Of a stretch of DNA of 64,000 nt, positions 48,257-57,329 are shown piece by piece. The notes under the pieces were generated by a model. The model saw only the letters and a program-made list of their open reading frames with translations. It did not search any database and was not told the DNA's origin. Origin of the DNA: Nonomuraea wenchangensis. GTDB taxonomy: Bacteria; Actinomycetota; Actinomycetes; Streptosporangiales; Streptosporangiaceae. Within the stretch, counting starts at the first letter, position 1. The number at the start of each line of letters is the position of its first letter. The translations under genes and the position numbers were made by a program. The stretch spans positions 620,001-684,000 of the forward strand of contig NZ_FOHX01000005.1 of the NCBI RefSeq assembly GCF_900111685.1. Direction: 5' to 3'.

Positions 48257-49852
48257 CTACTCTGTCCCCCCGGGGATGGCGGCCAGCAGTTCCCGGGTGT
48301 AGCCGTCGGCCGGCCGGTCGAAGATCTCCTCCGTCGTGCCGCTCTCCACGATCCGGCCGCGCCGCATCACGTGCACCTGGTGCGAGATCATCCGGACCAC
48401 CGCCAGGTCGTGGCTGATGAACAGGTAGGTGAGGCCCAGCTCGCGCTGCAGCTCGCCGAGCAGCTCCAGGATCTGCGCCTGGACGAGCACGTCGAGCGCG
48501 GAGACCGCCTCGTCGAGCACCACCAGCTCGGGCGACAGGGCGAGGGCCCGCGCGATGGCCACCCGCTGGCGCTGGCCGCCGGACAGCTCGTGCGGCAGCC
48601 GCTCGCCCATCGACGCCGGCAGCGACACCTGCTCCAGCAGGCCGGCGGCGGCCTTGCGGCGCTCGGCCGCGGTGCCGACGCCGTGCACGCGCAGCGGCTC
48701 GGTGATCGACTTCTCGACGGTGTAGCGGGGGTCGAGCGAGGCGTACGGGTTCTGGAAGACCGGCTGCACCCGGCGGCGGAAGGCGAACAGCTCGCGCCGC
48801 CCCAGCCCGGCCAGGTCGGTGCCGTCGAACCGGATGCCGCCGGCGGTGGCCGCCTCCAGCCCGAGCACCAGGTTGGCGGTCGTGGACTTGCCCGAGCCCG
48901 ACTCGCCCACGATCGCGACGGTACGCCCGCGCGGGATCCGGAAGGACACGTCGTCCACCGCGACCAGCTCCTCGCCCGTGCCGCGCAGCGGGAAGACCTT
49001 GCGCAGCCCCTCGACCACCACCAGGTCCTCCGGCGGCGGCCCCGGCGGCTCGGCCACCCGCACCGACGACAGGCTCGGCGCCGCGCCCAGCAGCCGCCTG
49101 GTGTAGTCGTGACCGGGCGCCGCCAGGATCTCCGCCGCCGGGCCCGTCTCCACGATCTCGCCCTGGTACATCACGGCCACCACGTCCGCCCGCTCGGCCG
49201 CGAGCGCCAGGTCGTGCGTGATGAGCAGCACCGCCGTCCCCATCTCCGCGGTGAGCTCGGCGAGCTGGTCGAGGATGCGCCGCTGCACGGTCACGTCCAG
49301 CGCGGAGGTCGGCTCGTCGGCGATGAGCAGCCGCGGCTTGCAGGCCAGCCCCATCGCGATCAGCGCCCGCTGGCGCATGCCGCCGGAGAACTCGTGCGGG
49401 TACTGCCCGATCCGCCGCTCCGGATCCGGGATGCCGACCAGGTCCAGCAGCTCCAGCACCCGCGCGCGGGCCGCTCTGCCGGTGGCCGTGCCGTGCACCT
49501 CCAGGGCCTCGGCGATCTGGTCGCCGACCCGCATGAGCGGGTTGAGGTTCGACATGGGGTCCTGGGGGACCAGGCCGATGCCCGCGCCGCGGATCGCGGT
49601 CATCTCCCTGCGGCTCGCCCGCGCCAGGTCGCGCCCCTCGAACAGGATCTCCCCGGCGGTGATGCGGCCGTTGTCCGGCAGGAGCCGGTTGATCGCGGCG
49701 GCCGTGGTGGACTTGCCCGAGCCCGACTCGCCGACGACCGCGACGGTCTGGCCGGGCAGGATCTCCATCGAGACGTTCCGTACGGCGGTGACGTCCCGCT
49801 TTCTGGTGCGGAAGGCGACCGACAGGCCGCGGATCTCCAGGAGCGGAGTCAT
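48257..49852 (-). CDS. Dipeptide/oligopeptide-type ABC transporter ATP-binding fusion (DppD-DppF)
   Basis: The protein has 531 residues with two ABC modules in one chain. Each has Walker A GESGSGKSTT, and signature motifs FSGGMRQRALIAMG and LSGGQRQRVAIARAL. Walker B LLIADEPTSALD and LVVLDEAVSALD follow. The Cys-rich iron-sulfur motif seen in some Dpp ATPases is not evident. It energises the two permeases downstream in the operon order. ATG 49852 overlaps the upstream gene by 4 bp. Confidence 0.93.
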   Translation of the reverse strand: MTPLLEIRGLSVAFRTRKRDVTAVRNVSMEILPGQTVAVVGESGSGKSTTAAAINRLLPDNGRITAGEILFEGRDLARASRREMTAIRGAGIGLVPQDPMSNLNPLMRVGDQIAEALEVHGTATGRAARARVLELLDLVGIPDPERRIGQYPHEFSGGMRQRALIAMGLACKPRLLIADEPTSALDVTVQRRILDQLAELTAEMGTAVLLITHDLALAAERADVVAVMYQGEIVETGPAAEILAAPGHDYTRRLLGAAPSLSSVRVAEPPGPPPEDLVVVEGLRKVFPLRGTGEELVAVDDVSFRIPRGRTVAIVGESGSGKSTTANLVLGLEAATAGGIRFDGTDLAGLGRRELFAFRRRVQPVFQNPYASLDPRYTVEKSITEPLRVHGVGTAAERRKAAAGLLEQVSLPASMGERLPHELSGGQRQRVAIARALALSPELVVLDEAVSALDVLVQAQILELLGELQRELGLTYLFISHDLAVVRMISHQVHVMRRGRIVESGTTEEIFDRPADGYTRELLAAIPGGTE

Positions 49853-50916
49853 GTGTTCCTCGTCTGTCGTGTGACGGCCTGCAGCAGGCCGTGCCAGAGG
49901 TCGTCGGTCGGCGTCGGCGCGCCCGTGACGAGCAGCCGGTTGCTCGCCACGACCAGGGCCACGTCCCGGCCGGGGACGAAGCCGATCGCGCAGCCGACGT
50001 ACCCGGGGTGGCCGAGCACGGTCACGCGCTCGCCGCCGAGGTCGAGGGCGTAGCGGCGGAAGCCGAGCGCCTGCTCGGGGTCGGGGCCGGGGGCGAAGAA
50101 CTCGCGGACGGTGTCCGGCCGCCACAGACGGTCGTGCTCCTCGTACCGGGACATCGCCAGGCAGTAGCGCAGCAGGTCGGGCACGGTCGAGAAGAGCCCC
50201 GCGTGCCCGGCCACGCCGTCGAGGGCGTGGAAGGCGTTGCCGTCGGCCGGCTCGCCCAGCACCGGCCCGCGCCGCCAGCCGGCGAAGTCGCCACTGCGGT
50301 AGGGGACCGGGTAGGGGCGGCCGGTGTCGAGCATGGTCATCTCCACCCGGTCGTCGAGCGCGCTCATGGCGACCTCGGTGCCCGTGGGTCGGGCGTAGGT
50401 GGTGCGGGTCAGGCCGAGCGGCCTGGTCACCAGCTCGGCCACGGCCCGGTCCAGCCGCAGCCCGGTCACGGCCGAGACGATCCGGCCGAGCAGGATGAAG
50501 CCGAGGTCGGAGTAGTGCCGGGCGCGGCCGGGCCGGTAGCGGGGCGGTGGCAGGTCCGCCTGCACGTACAGCGGCCACCACTCCCACAGGCCGCCCCGGT
50601 GCAGCAGCAGATCCCGTACGGTGATCGCCTCGTACGAGTGCGGCAGGTAAGCGCTCAGCGGCGCGTCCAGGTCCACGTGCCGCTCCGACACCAGCCGGAT
50701 GAGCGCCGTCGTGGTCGCCACGACCTTGGTGACCGAGGCGAGGTCGTGGTGGGTGTCCGGCGTCATCGGCGCCTCGCCGGCCAGCGCCCCGCCCTCCTGG
50801 CGGACGGTGCGGTGGCCGGTGCACTCGTCGAGGTCGAACCACGGCGTGCGCGCCGCGGTGACCAGGCCGGGCGGCGGCTCCGGCGCACGTTCGGCGGCGG
50901 CCGGGCCCGCGCTCAT
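49849..50916 (-). CDS. Serine beta-lactamase-fold hydrolase in the MurQ/AnmK operon
   Basis: The protein has 355 residues of the class C beta-lactamase/PBP fold. Nucleophile S61 and K64 are in ASVTKVV, Tyr 136 in HYSDLGF (Y-x-N/D position), and the third motif is LGHPGYVG (H-x-G). No signal peptide or membrane helix is visible, so it would act in the cytoplasm. E. coli yfeW (PBP4b), a related fold, sits in the murQP operon, which supports a muropeptide-linked role. GTG/ATG start overlaps the AnmK stop by 4 bp. Confidence 0.88.
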   Translation of the reverse strand: MSAGPAAAERAPEPPPGLVTAARTPWFDLDECTGHRTVRQEGGALAGEAPMTPDTHHDLASVTKVVATTTALIRLVSERHVDLDAPLSAYLPHSYEAITVRDLLLHRGGLWEWWPLYVQADLPPPRYRPGRARHYSDLGFILLGRIVSAVTGLRLDRAVAELVTRPLGLTRTTYARPTGTEVAMSALDDRVEMTMLDTGRPYPVPYRSGDFAGWRRGPVLGEPADGNAFHALDGVAGHAGLFSTVPDLLRYCLAMSRYEEHDRLWRPDTVREFFAPGPDPEQALGFRRYALDLGGERVTVLGHPGYVGCAIGFVPGRDVALVVASNRLLVTGAPTPTDDLWHGLLQAVTRQTRNT

Positions 50917-52079
50917 CGCGCCAGCACCAGCGAGCGGGGCGGCACCGTGACCGGCGCGGGCAGCACCAGCGGCCCCGCGCCGGGGGTCAGCGTGCCGAGG
51001 ACGCGCGGCGCGGACGCGCCCGTCCCGCCGGGCACCGTGCCGGGCAGGCCGTGCGCGGTCAGCCAGCCGATCAGCGCGAACGCGATCGCCTCCTTGTCGT
51101 CGGCGGGCGCCCCGTAGGCGTCCGACGTCGACACCCGCACGCCGGGCAGGGCCGCGCGCAGGCCGTCCATGACGACCGGGTTGCGGCAGCCGCCGCCGGA
51201 GACCACGAGCGTCGCCACCCCGGCGGCCCGCACCTCGGCGGCCACGGTCCGCACGGTCAGCTCGGCGAGCGTCGCCACCAGGTCGGCGTCGCTCACCTCA
51301 CCCTTGGGCAGGCCCGCCAGGGCGTCCTCGACGTAGCCCAGGTGGAACAGCTCCTTGCCGGTGCTCTTCGGCGGGGCCAGCCGGTAGTAGGGCTCGTCCA
51401 GCAGCGCCTCCAGGAGGCCGGGGTGCACCCGTCCGGAGGCCGCGATCGCGCCGCCGTCGTCGTAGCCCTGGGGGTTGAGGCCGCGAGCCGTCACCACGGC
51501 GTCGATGAGCGCGTTCGCCGGGCCGATGTCGTAGGCGAACAGCCGGCCGTCGCGCAGCACGGTCATGTTCGAGATGCCGCCCAGGTTCAGCGCCGCGGCG
51601 CCGTTCTCCAGGCCCCCCAGCAGCAGGTTGTCCAGCACCGACACGAGCGGCGCGCCGTGCCCGCCCGCCGTGATGTCGCGGATGCGCACGTCCGACAGCA
51701 CCGGCACGCCGGTCCGCTCGGCGATCCACGCCGGCTGCCCGATCTGCAGGGTGCCGCGCGCGTGCGCCCCCTCCACCCAGTGGAACACCGTCTGGCCGTG
51801 CGAGACGATCAGGTCGACCGGCCCGCCCGCCTCGATCGCCGCCGCCGCGGCCTCGGCGAAGCACTGCCCGATGAGCGTGTCCAGCACGCACACCTCCGCC
51901 AGCGTCACGGGCGCGGGCGGCAGCGCCGCGAGCAGCCGCGCCCGCAGCTCCGCCGGGTACGGCGTGCTCGCCGTGTGCCCGACCCGGCCGCGCAGCACCT
52001 CACCGTCCGGCGTGAAGTCGACGACGGCCGCGTCGATGCCGTCGTGCGAAGTGCCGGAGATCATCCCGAGAATCCTCAT
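50913..52079 (-). CDS. anmK: Anhydro-N-acetylmuramic acid kinase AnmK
   Basis: The protein has 388 residues. AnmK hydrolyses and phosphorylates 1,6-anhydroMurNAc to MurNAc-6-phosphate. The N-terminal [20 protein letters not shown] is the family signature (GxMSGTS-D-G-D type). Further blocks are [25 protein letters not shown], and [12 protein letters not shown]. AnmK activity is cytosolic. It overlaps MurQ by 4 bp and the hydrolase by 4 bp. Its substrate is produced by lytic transglycosylases such as the two MltG proteins in this window. Confidence 0.95.
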   Translation of the reverse strand: MRILGMISGTSHDGIDAAVVDFTPDGEVLRGRVGHTASTPYPAELRARLLAALPPAPVTLAEVCVLDTLIGQCFAEAAAAAIEAGGPVDLIVSHGQTVFHWVEGAHARGTLQIGQPAWIAERTGVPVLSDVRIRDITAGGHGAPLVSVLDNLLLGGLENGAAALNLGGISNMTVLRDGRLFAYDIGPANALIDAVVTARGLNPQGYDDGGAIAASGRVHPGLLEALLDEPYYRLAPPKSTGKELFHLGYVEDALAGLPKGEVSDADLVATLAELTVRTVAAEVRAAGVATLVVSGGGCRNPVVMDGLRAALPGVRVSTSDAYGAPADDKEAIAFALIGWLTAHGLPGTVPGGTGASAPRVLGTLTPGAGPLVLPAPVTVPPRSLVLAR

Positions 52080-52975
52080 GCCCGCTCCCCCAGAGCCGCC
52101 CGCAGCCTGCCGTCGGCCCCGGCCAGCCGCGCCGCGGCCTCCTGGGGCGTCAGGTCGAAGCGCGAGGCGACGACCGCCTGCTTGACGTTGAACCCGTTCT
52201 GCCGCAGCGCGGACAGCGCCTCGGCGCGCCCGGCCCCGGTGATCGCGCGCACGATGCGCACGGCCCGCTCGCGCAGCTTGCCGTTGCTCGGCCGCACGTC
52301 CACCATCAGGTTCCCGTACGTCTTGCCGAGCCGCACCATGACGATGGTCGAGAACATGTTGAGCACGAGCTTCTGCGCCGTGCCCGCCTTGAGCCGGGTC
52401 GAGCCGCTGATCACCTCGGGCCCGACCGGCACCTCAACGGCGTGCGCCGCCGCCGCGCCGAGCGGCGTGCCGGTGTTGCAGGCCAGGCCCACGGTCAGCG
52501 CGCCGCGCTCGGCCGCCCGCCGCACCGCGGCCACCACGTACGGCGTCCGCCCGCTGGAGGCGATGCCCACGACGGTGTCGAGCGGCCCGACACCGGCCCC
52601 GTCGACGGCGGCGGCGCCGGCCTCCTCGTCGTCCTCGGCGCCCTCGCAGGGCGCGACGATCGCCCGCGGGCCGCCCGCGATGATGGCGAACACCTGGTCG
52701 GGCGGCGTCCCGAAGGTGGGCGGGCACTCGGAGGCGTCCAGCACGCCGAGCCGCCCCGGCGTGCCCGCCCCCACGTAGATCAGCCGGCCCCCGCGCTGCA
52801 TGCGCTCGGCCGTGGCCTCGATGGCCGGGACGATCTGGGGCAGCGCCCCCGCCACGGCGGCGGGGACGGTGGCGTCGGCCGCGTTCATGGTCGCGGCGAG
52901 CTCCGCGACGCTCATCGTGTCGATGCCGGAGAAGCGGGGGTCGGCCGCTTCTGTGGTCAGGTTCGTCAGATTCAC
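52076..52975 (-). CDS. murQ: N-acetylmuramic acid 6-phosphate etherase MurQ
   Basis: The protein has 299 residues. It cleaves the D-lactyl ether of MurNAc-6-phosphate to give GlcNAc-6-phosphate and D-lactate. N-terminal [61 protein letters not shown] and [11 protein letters not shown] form the SIS fold. The acidic GAEDDEEAG is in the expected region. ATG 52975; ends overlap neighbours by 4 bp. It acts after AnmK. Confidence 0.95.
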   Translation of the reverse strand: MNLTNLTTEAADPRFSGIDTMSVAELAATMNAADATVPAAVAGALPQIVPAIEATAERMQRGGRLIYVGAGTPGRLGVLDASECPPTFGTPPDQVFAIIAGGPRAIVAPCEGAEDDEEAGAAAVDGAGVGPLDTVVGIASSGRTPYVVAAVRRAAERGALTVGLACNTGTPLGAAAAHAVEVPVGPEVISGSTRLKAGTAQKLVLNMFSTIVMVRLGKTYGNLMVDVRPSNGKLRERAVRIVRAITGAGRAEALSALRQNGFNVKQAVVASRFDLTPQEAAARLAGADGRLRAALGERA

Positions 52976-53799
52976 CGCTTGCCTCGGTTTCGCGGGTCGA
53001 GAGTGTCACGCAGGCCGTCGCCCAGCAGGTTCAGCCCCACCACGAGCAGCACGACGACCGCGCCGGGCGCGATCAGCGTCCATGGGGCCACGAACACCAG
53101 GCTGCGCGCCTCGAAGATCATCGAGCCGAGCGACGGCGCGGGCGGCGGCGTGCCGAGCCCCAGGAAGCTCAGCGACGCCTCGGTCAGCACCGCCCAGGAC
53201 AACGACAGGGCGACCTGGATGACGATGATCGAGGTGATGTTGGGCAGCACGTGCCGGAACATGATCTGGGCGCGGCTCTGGCCGGTCGCGACGGCGGCCT
53301 TGACGTACTCGATCTCCCTGAGCGACAGCACGGGGCCGCGGGTGACGCGGACGAAGATCGGCACGTACACGATGGCGATGGCCACCGCCACGGTGAACCA
53401 GTTGCGCTCCAGCACCGACGCCAGCGACAGCGCCAGCAGCAGCGGCGGGAACGCGAACAGCACGTTCGTCACCCCGCCGATCGCGCCGTCGGCGAGGCCC
53501 CGGTAGAAGCCGGACACCAGGCCGCCGAGCGTGCCTGCCACGGTCGCGAACGCCACCGCGACGACCGCGATGAGCGCCGAGTTGCCGACCCCGGCAGCCA
53601 CCCGGGTGAACACGTCCCTGCCGAACTGGTCGGTCCCGAACAGGTGCGACCCCGACGGCGCGAGGAAACGCTCCGGCGGGTTCTGCGCGATCGGGTCGTA
53701 GGGCAGCAGCCCGAGGAACGACAGCACCGCCACCACGGCCAGCAGCACCAGGATCACCGTGCCCGACACCGCGGCGGGGCTCCTGCGCAGCGCGCTCAC
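52972..53799 (-). CDS. ABC transporter permease (DppC-type)
   Basis: The protein has 275 residues and six membrane helices. The EAA loop has VKAAVATGQSRAQIMFRHVLPN, which binds the ATPase. LIAVVAVAFATVAGTLGGLVSGF supplies a typical helix. It forms the importer with the permease encoded upstream. It overlaps murQ by 4 bp. Confidence 0.93.
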   Translation of the reverse strand: MSALRRSPAAVSGTVILVLLAVVAVLSFLGLLPYDPIAQNPPERFLAPSGSHLFGTDQFGRDVFTRVAAGVGNSALIAVVAVAFATVAGTLGGLVSGFYRGLADGAIGGVTNVLFAFPPLLLALSLASVLERNWFTVAVAIAIVYVPIFVRVTRGPVLSLREIEYVKAAVATGQSRAQIMFRHVLPNITSIIVIQVALSLSWAVLTEASLSFLGLGTPPPAPSLGSMIFEARSLVFVAPWTLIAPGAVVVLLVVGLNLLGDGLRDTLDPRNRGKR

Positions 53800-54764
53800 G
53801 ACGCCCTCACCCGCGGGTCGATCACCCGGTAGAGCACGTCGGTCAGCAGGTTCACCAGCACGAACGCCAGCGCGATCACCAGCACCGTGCTCTGCACGAC
53901 CGCGTACTCCTTCTGCTGGATGCCGAGCAGCACCTGCCGCCCGATGCCGGGCACGGAGAAGATCTGCTCGACGACGACCGCGCCGCCGAGCAGGTAGCCG
54001 AACTGCAGGCCGGTCATGGTGACGATGGGCACGAGCGCGTTGCCGAGCACGTGCCTGACCTGCAGCCGCCGCTCCGGCACGCCCTTGGCGCGGGCGGTGC
54101 GGACGAAGTCCTCCGAGCGCACCTCCAGCACCGCCGCCCGGGTGGTGCGCAGGATCGGCGCGGCGATGCCGAAGCCCAGCACGAGCGCGGGCAGGACCAT
54201 CTGCCGCAGGTTGAGCAGCGGGTCCTCGGCCAGGGTCGCGAAGCCCTGCCCGTTGGGGTTGAAGCCGAACGAGGCGGCGAACACCGACAGCAGCGTGGTG
54301 GCCAGCAGGAACGCCGGGATCGACAGCCCGGCGAGGCTCACGACCTGCCCGAGCGCGTCCCGTGCCGCGTTCGGGCGGGAGGCGGCCAGCATGCCGAGCG
54401 GCACCCCGATGAGCAGCGCCAGCACGATCGACAGGACCGCCAGCTCGGCCGTCACCGGCAGCGAGCGCAGCGTGAGGTCGAGGACGCTCTGCTGGTTGCG
54501 GGCGGAGTAGCCGAAGTTGCCGGTGAACATGTTGCCGAGCCAGGCGAAGAACTGCGCGACCAGGGGCTGGTCGAGCCCGTAGTAGCGCTCCAGCGCCGCC
54601 TGCTGCGCCGGGGTGAGCGCGGCGGCCTCGGTGCCGAGGCCCGCGGTGATCTGGTTGCCGGGGATCGCCCGGAGCATGACGAACACGAACACCGCCACCC
54701 CGAACAGGGTGCCGGCCGTGCCCGCCGCCCGCCGGACGATCCGGTTGCGGAGGAGGGCTCTCAT
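53796..54764 (-). CDS. ABC transporter permease (DppB-type)
   Basis: The protein has 322 residues, six helices. The EAA loop is VRTARAKGVPERRLQVRHVL. N-terminal RNRIVRRAAGTAGTLFGVAVFVFV and the motif ALERYYGLDQPLVAQFFAWL match DppB. It starts 1 bp after the substrate-binding gene and overlaps the next by 4 bp. Confidence 0.93.
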   Translation of the reverse strand: MRALLRNRIVRRAAGTAGTLFGVAVFVFVMLRAIPGNQITAGLGTEAAALTPAQQAALERYYGLDQPLVAQFFAWLGNMFTGNFGYSARNQQSVLDLTLRSLPVTAELAVLSIVLALLIGVPLGMLAASRPNAARDALGQVVSLAGLSIPAFLLATTLLSVFAASFGFNPNGQGFATLAEDPLLNLRQMVLPALVLGFGIAAPILRTTRAAVLEVRSEDFVRTARAKGVPERRLQVRHVLGNALVPIVTMTGLQFGYLLGGAVVVEQIFSVPGIGRQVLLGIQQKEYAVVQSTVLVIALAFVLVNLLTDVLYRVIDPRVRAS

Positions 54765-54765
54765 G

Positions 54766-56325
54766 TCAGGAGACGGACGTGGCCCGCAGCGACTGCAGCG
54801 AGCCGTTGGCCATCGGCGTGAAGCCCTGCACGCCCGAGGTCGTCGCCGTGTAGGTGTAGCCGGAGAACAGCCAGATCCAGGCCGCGTTGTCCTCCAGCTC
54901 GGCGGCCACCTGGTCGTAGATCGCCTTGCGGGCGGCCTGGTCGGTGGTCGCCTTGCCCTCGGCGAACAGCTTGTCCAGCTTGTCGGAGCTGTAGCCGGCG
55001 ACCTTGTTGAGGTTGCCGTCGCTGGTGAAGTAGCGGCCGTAGGAGCCGTCGGGGTCCGGACGGCCGCCGTTGAGCGCCACGGCCGCGTCGAAGTCGGCGG
55101 CCACCCAGCGGTCCACGAACGCGCCGGACTCCAGCACCTCCAGGTCCAGGTTGATCTTGGCCTCGGCGAGCTGGGCCTTGAGGCTCTGGGCCTCGTTGAC
55201 GGAGGTGGCGTACTCGCCCTGGGAGACGATGGTCTTGATGGTCACCCCGCCGGACTTGCCGGCCTTGCCGAGGTAGTCGGCGGCCTTGGCCAGGTCGCGG
55301 GTGGGGCAGGGCCGCTTGTCCGGGTCCGACTTGAAGGCCGGCGCGGTGTTGGGGCCGGTCACCTCGCCCTCGCCCAGCGCGGCGGTGTCGAGCACCTGCT
55401 TGCGGTCGATCGCGCACTGCACGGCCAGGCGCACGTTGACGTCGCCGAGCTCGCCGCGGCGCGCGTTGAGCTGGAGCACGTGGTAGTTGAGCTGCGGCGT
55501 CTTCGCGACGGTGATCGTGCCGCCGCCCTCGGCGGTCTGCGCCACCAGCGGGTCGTTGAAGACGGCGAGCTGCACGTTCCCCGACTGCATGGCCGAGACG
55601 ATGGACGACTCGTCGGGGATCACCCGGAACTCGACCGACGGCGACTTCGCCTTCTCCGCGCCCCAGTAGGCGTCGTTCCTGGTCAGCGTGATCGACTGGC
55701 TCGGCACCCGCTTGCCCAGTGTGAAGGGACCGGTCCCGTTGGGGGTGGCCGTCAGCTTCTCCTCGGTGTCGTCGGAGGAGAGCATCGCCATGTTCACCGT
55801 GGCCAGGTTGGCGGGCAGCGCGGCGTCCGGGGCCGACAGCTTGAGCACCACCGTGTTCGCGTCGGGCGCCTCGACGGACTTCACCGACGACAACGAGGCG
55901 CGGGCCACGGCCGCGGTCTTCTCGTCCATGATCTTGTCAAGGGAGGACTTCACGTCCGCGGAGTCGAAGGCGCTGCCGTCGGCGAAGGTGACGCCCTGGC
56001 GCAGCTTGAGCGTCAGGGTCTTCCCGTCCTCGGAGGCGTCCCACGACTCGGCCAGCCCGGGGACCACGTTGAGGTCCTTGTCGAACTCGGTGAGCGTGCC
56101 GTACAGGTTCTGCAGCACGTTGACGGCCTGGAACTGGGTGGCCTTCCAGGGGAACAAGGTGTCCGGGTCGGAGGTCACGCCGACCACCAGCGGCTTGCCG
56201 CCGCCCGTCCCTTCGGCGCCGGGGGCGGGCCCGGAGGAGTCGGACCCGGAGGAGGACGAGCAACTGGCGAGAGCAAGGGACAGGGTCGCGGCGAGGGCGG
56301 CCGCGGAAAGCGCGCCACGGGGCAT
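54766..56325 (-). CDS. ABC transporter substrate-binding lipoprotein (family 5, peptide-type)
   Basis: The protein has 519 residues. A lipoprotein signal peptide ends with LASC, so C22 would carry the lipid. Ser/Gly linker, then the SBP_bac_5 body (residues about 45-515, WKATQFQAVNVLQNLYGTLTEF and YWGAEKAKSPSVEFRVI). Family members bind peptides, nickel, glycans or muropeptides. GAGGAGG precedes ATG 56325. First gene of the operon. In this context the natural cargo is plausibly a muropeptide or anhydroMurNAc-containing fragment (inference). Confidence 0.94.
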   Translation of the reverse strand: MPRGALSAAALAATLSLALASCSSSSGSDSSGPAPGAEGTGGGKPLVVGVTSDPDTLFPWKATQFQAVNVLQNLYGTLTEFDKDLNVVPGLAESWDASEDGKTLTLKLRQGVTFADGSAFDSADVKSSLDKIMDEKTAAVARASLSSVKSVEAPDANTVVLKLSAPDAALPANLATVNMAMLSSDDTEEKLTATPNGTGPFTLGKRVPSQSITLTRNDAYWGAEKAKSPSVEFRVIPDESSIVSAMQSGNVQLAVFNDPLVAQTAEGGGTITVAKTPQLNYHVLQLNARRGELGDVNVRLAVQCAIDRKQVLDTAALGEGEVTGPNTAPAFKSDPDKRPCPTRDLAKAADYLGKAGKSGGVTIKTIVSQGEYATSVNEAQSLKAQLAEAKINLDLEVLESGAFVDRWVAADFDAAVALNGGRPDPDGSYGRYFTSDGNLNKVAGYSSDKLDKLFAEGKATTDQAARKAIYDQVAAELEDNAAWIWLFSGYTYTATTSGVQGFTPMANGSLQSLRATSVS

Positions 56326-56353
56326 GGTGGCCTCCTCAGGGGCAGTGGGTTAT

Positions 56354-56386
56354 AAAATTACCGAGACCCTACCACCAGGGTATTTT
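56354..56386. promoter_or_regulatory. AT-rich inverted-repeat operator between murR and its operon
   Basis: AAAATTACC (56354) and GGTATTTT (56379) form an inverted pair, with an inner ACCCT / AGGGT pair at 56366 and 56377. It stands out as AT-rich in a ~72% GC region and sits between the divergent starts. Likely MurR/RpiR binding site. Confidence 0.55.
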
Positions 56387-56411
56387 CTTTTCCTTACCGG
56401 GATGGTTGACC

Positions 56412-57320
56412 ATGGCCGAGGACGCCGGCACCCTGCTGATCCGCATCCGCGCGGCCATGCCCGGCCTGCGCCCGTCCGAGCGGCGCATCGCCGAGGCGTT
56501 CGCCGCCGACCCCGCCGCGGCGAACCTGTCGATCGCCGACCTCGCCGCCCGCTGCGCCACCTCGACCACCTCGGTCGTCCGCTTCTACCGGCGGATGGGC
56601 TACGCCCACTACAAGGACTTCACCATCGACCTCACCAGGGCGCTGGCCAGGGAGGAGCTGGCCATCTCCGGCCTCGCCGAGGCGCCCGGCGACATCGACC
56701 GCAACGACAGCCTGGCCGGCATCGTCTCCAAGGTCGCCACGAACGAGACGCTGTCCATCGCCGACACCGCCCGCTCACTCGACCTGGACGCCCTGGCCCG
56801 CGCGGTCGAGGTGGTCGGCGCCGCCCGCCGCATCGACACCTTCGGCGTCGGCGCGAGCGCCCTGGTGGGCCTCGACCTGCAGCAGAAGCTCTCCCGCATC
56901 GGCCGCACCGCGATCAACTGGCACGACGCCCACTCCGCGTGGACCTCGGCCGCCACCCTGGACGGCACCTGCGTGGCGGTGGCGGTCTCGCACAGCGGCG
57001 CCACCGTGGACACCGCCGAGTTCCTGGCCATCGCCCGCAGGTCCGGCGCGGCCACGGTCGCGATCACGAACGTCCTGGACTCGCCGCTGGCCCGCGCGGC
57101 CGACGTGACCCTCACCACGGCCGCCCGCGAGACCGCGTTCCGGTCCGGGGCGCTCGGCAGCCGCATCGCCCAGCTCATGGTGGTGGACTGTCTGTTCACC
57201 GGGGTAGCCCAGGCGTCCTACGACGCGTCGATGGCGGCGCTGCGCGACACGTACGCCGTGGTGCACACGAGGGCGGTCAAGCGCGGCCATCGGTGGGCGG
57301 CGGACCGCGACGTCCGGTAG
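56412..57320 (+). CDS. MurR/RpiR-family transcriptional regulator
   Basis: The protein has 302 residues. An N-terminal RpiR-type HTH (about 1-75, SIADLAARCATSTTSVVRFY) precedes a SIS sugar-phosphate domain (about 120-260, RRIDTFGVGASALVGLDLQQ, VAVSHSGATVDTAEFLAIARR). MurR in E. coli is the MurNAc-6-phosphate-responsive repressor of murQP. Its position divergent from the operon with murQ and anmK supports the same job. ATG 56412; the box TAGGGT at 57318 overlaps its stop. Confidence 0.93.
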   Translation: MAEDAGTLLIRIRAAMPGLRPSERRIAEAFAADPAAANLSIADLAARCATSTTSVVRFYRRMGYAHYKDFTIDLTRALAREELAISGLAEAPGDIDRNDSLAGIVSKVATNETLSIADTARSLDLDALARAVEVVGAARRIDTFGVGASALVGLDLQQKLSRIGRTAINWHDAHSAWTSAATLDGTCVAVAVSHSGATVDTAEFLAIARRSGAATVAITNVLDSPLARAADVTLTTAARETAFRSGALGSRIAQLMVVDCLFTGVAQASYDASMAALRDTYAVVHTRAVKRGHRWAADRDVR

Positions 57321-57323
57321 GGT
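57318..57323 (+). promoter_or_regulatory. Putative -10 for leaderless sulfatase mRNA
   Basis: TAGGGT, overlapping the murR stop codon, ends 6 nt before the sulfatase GTG (57330) with no Shine-Dalgarno. Confidence 0.35.
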
Positions 57324-57329
57324 CCCGTC

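Noticed and set aside
48257..50842. Single frame joining the ABC ATPase with 330 extra N-terminal codons
   Set aside because: The extra part is Arg/Pro-rich antisense-frame noise over the serine hydrolase; the ATPase starts at ATG 49852.
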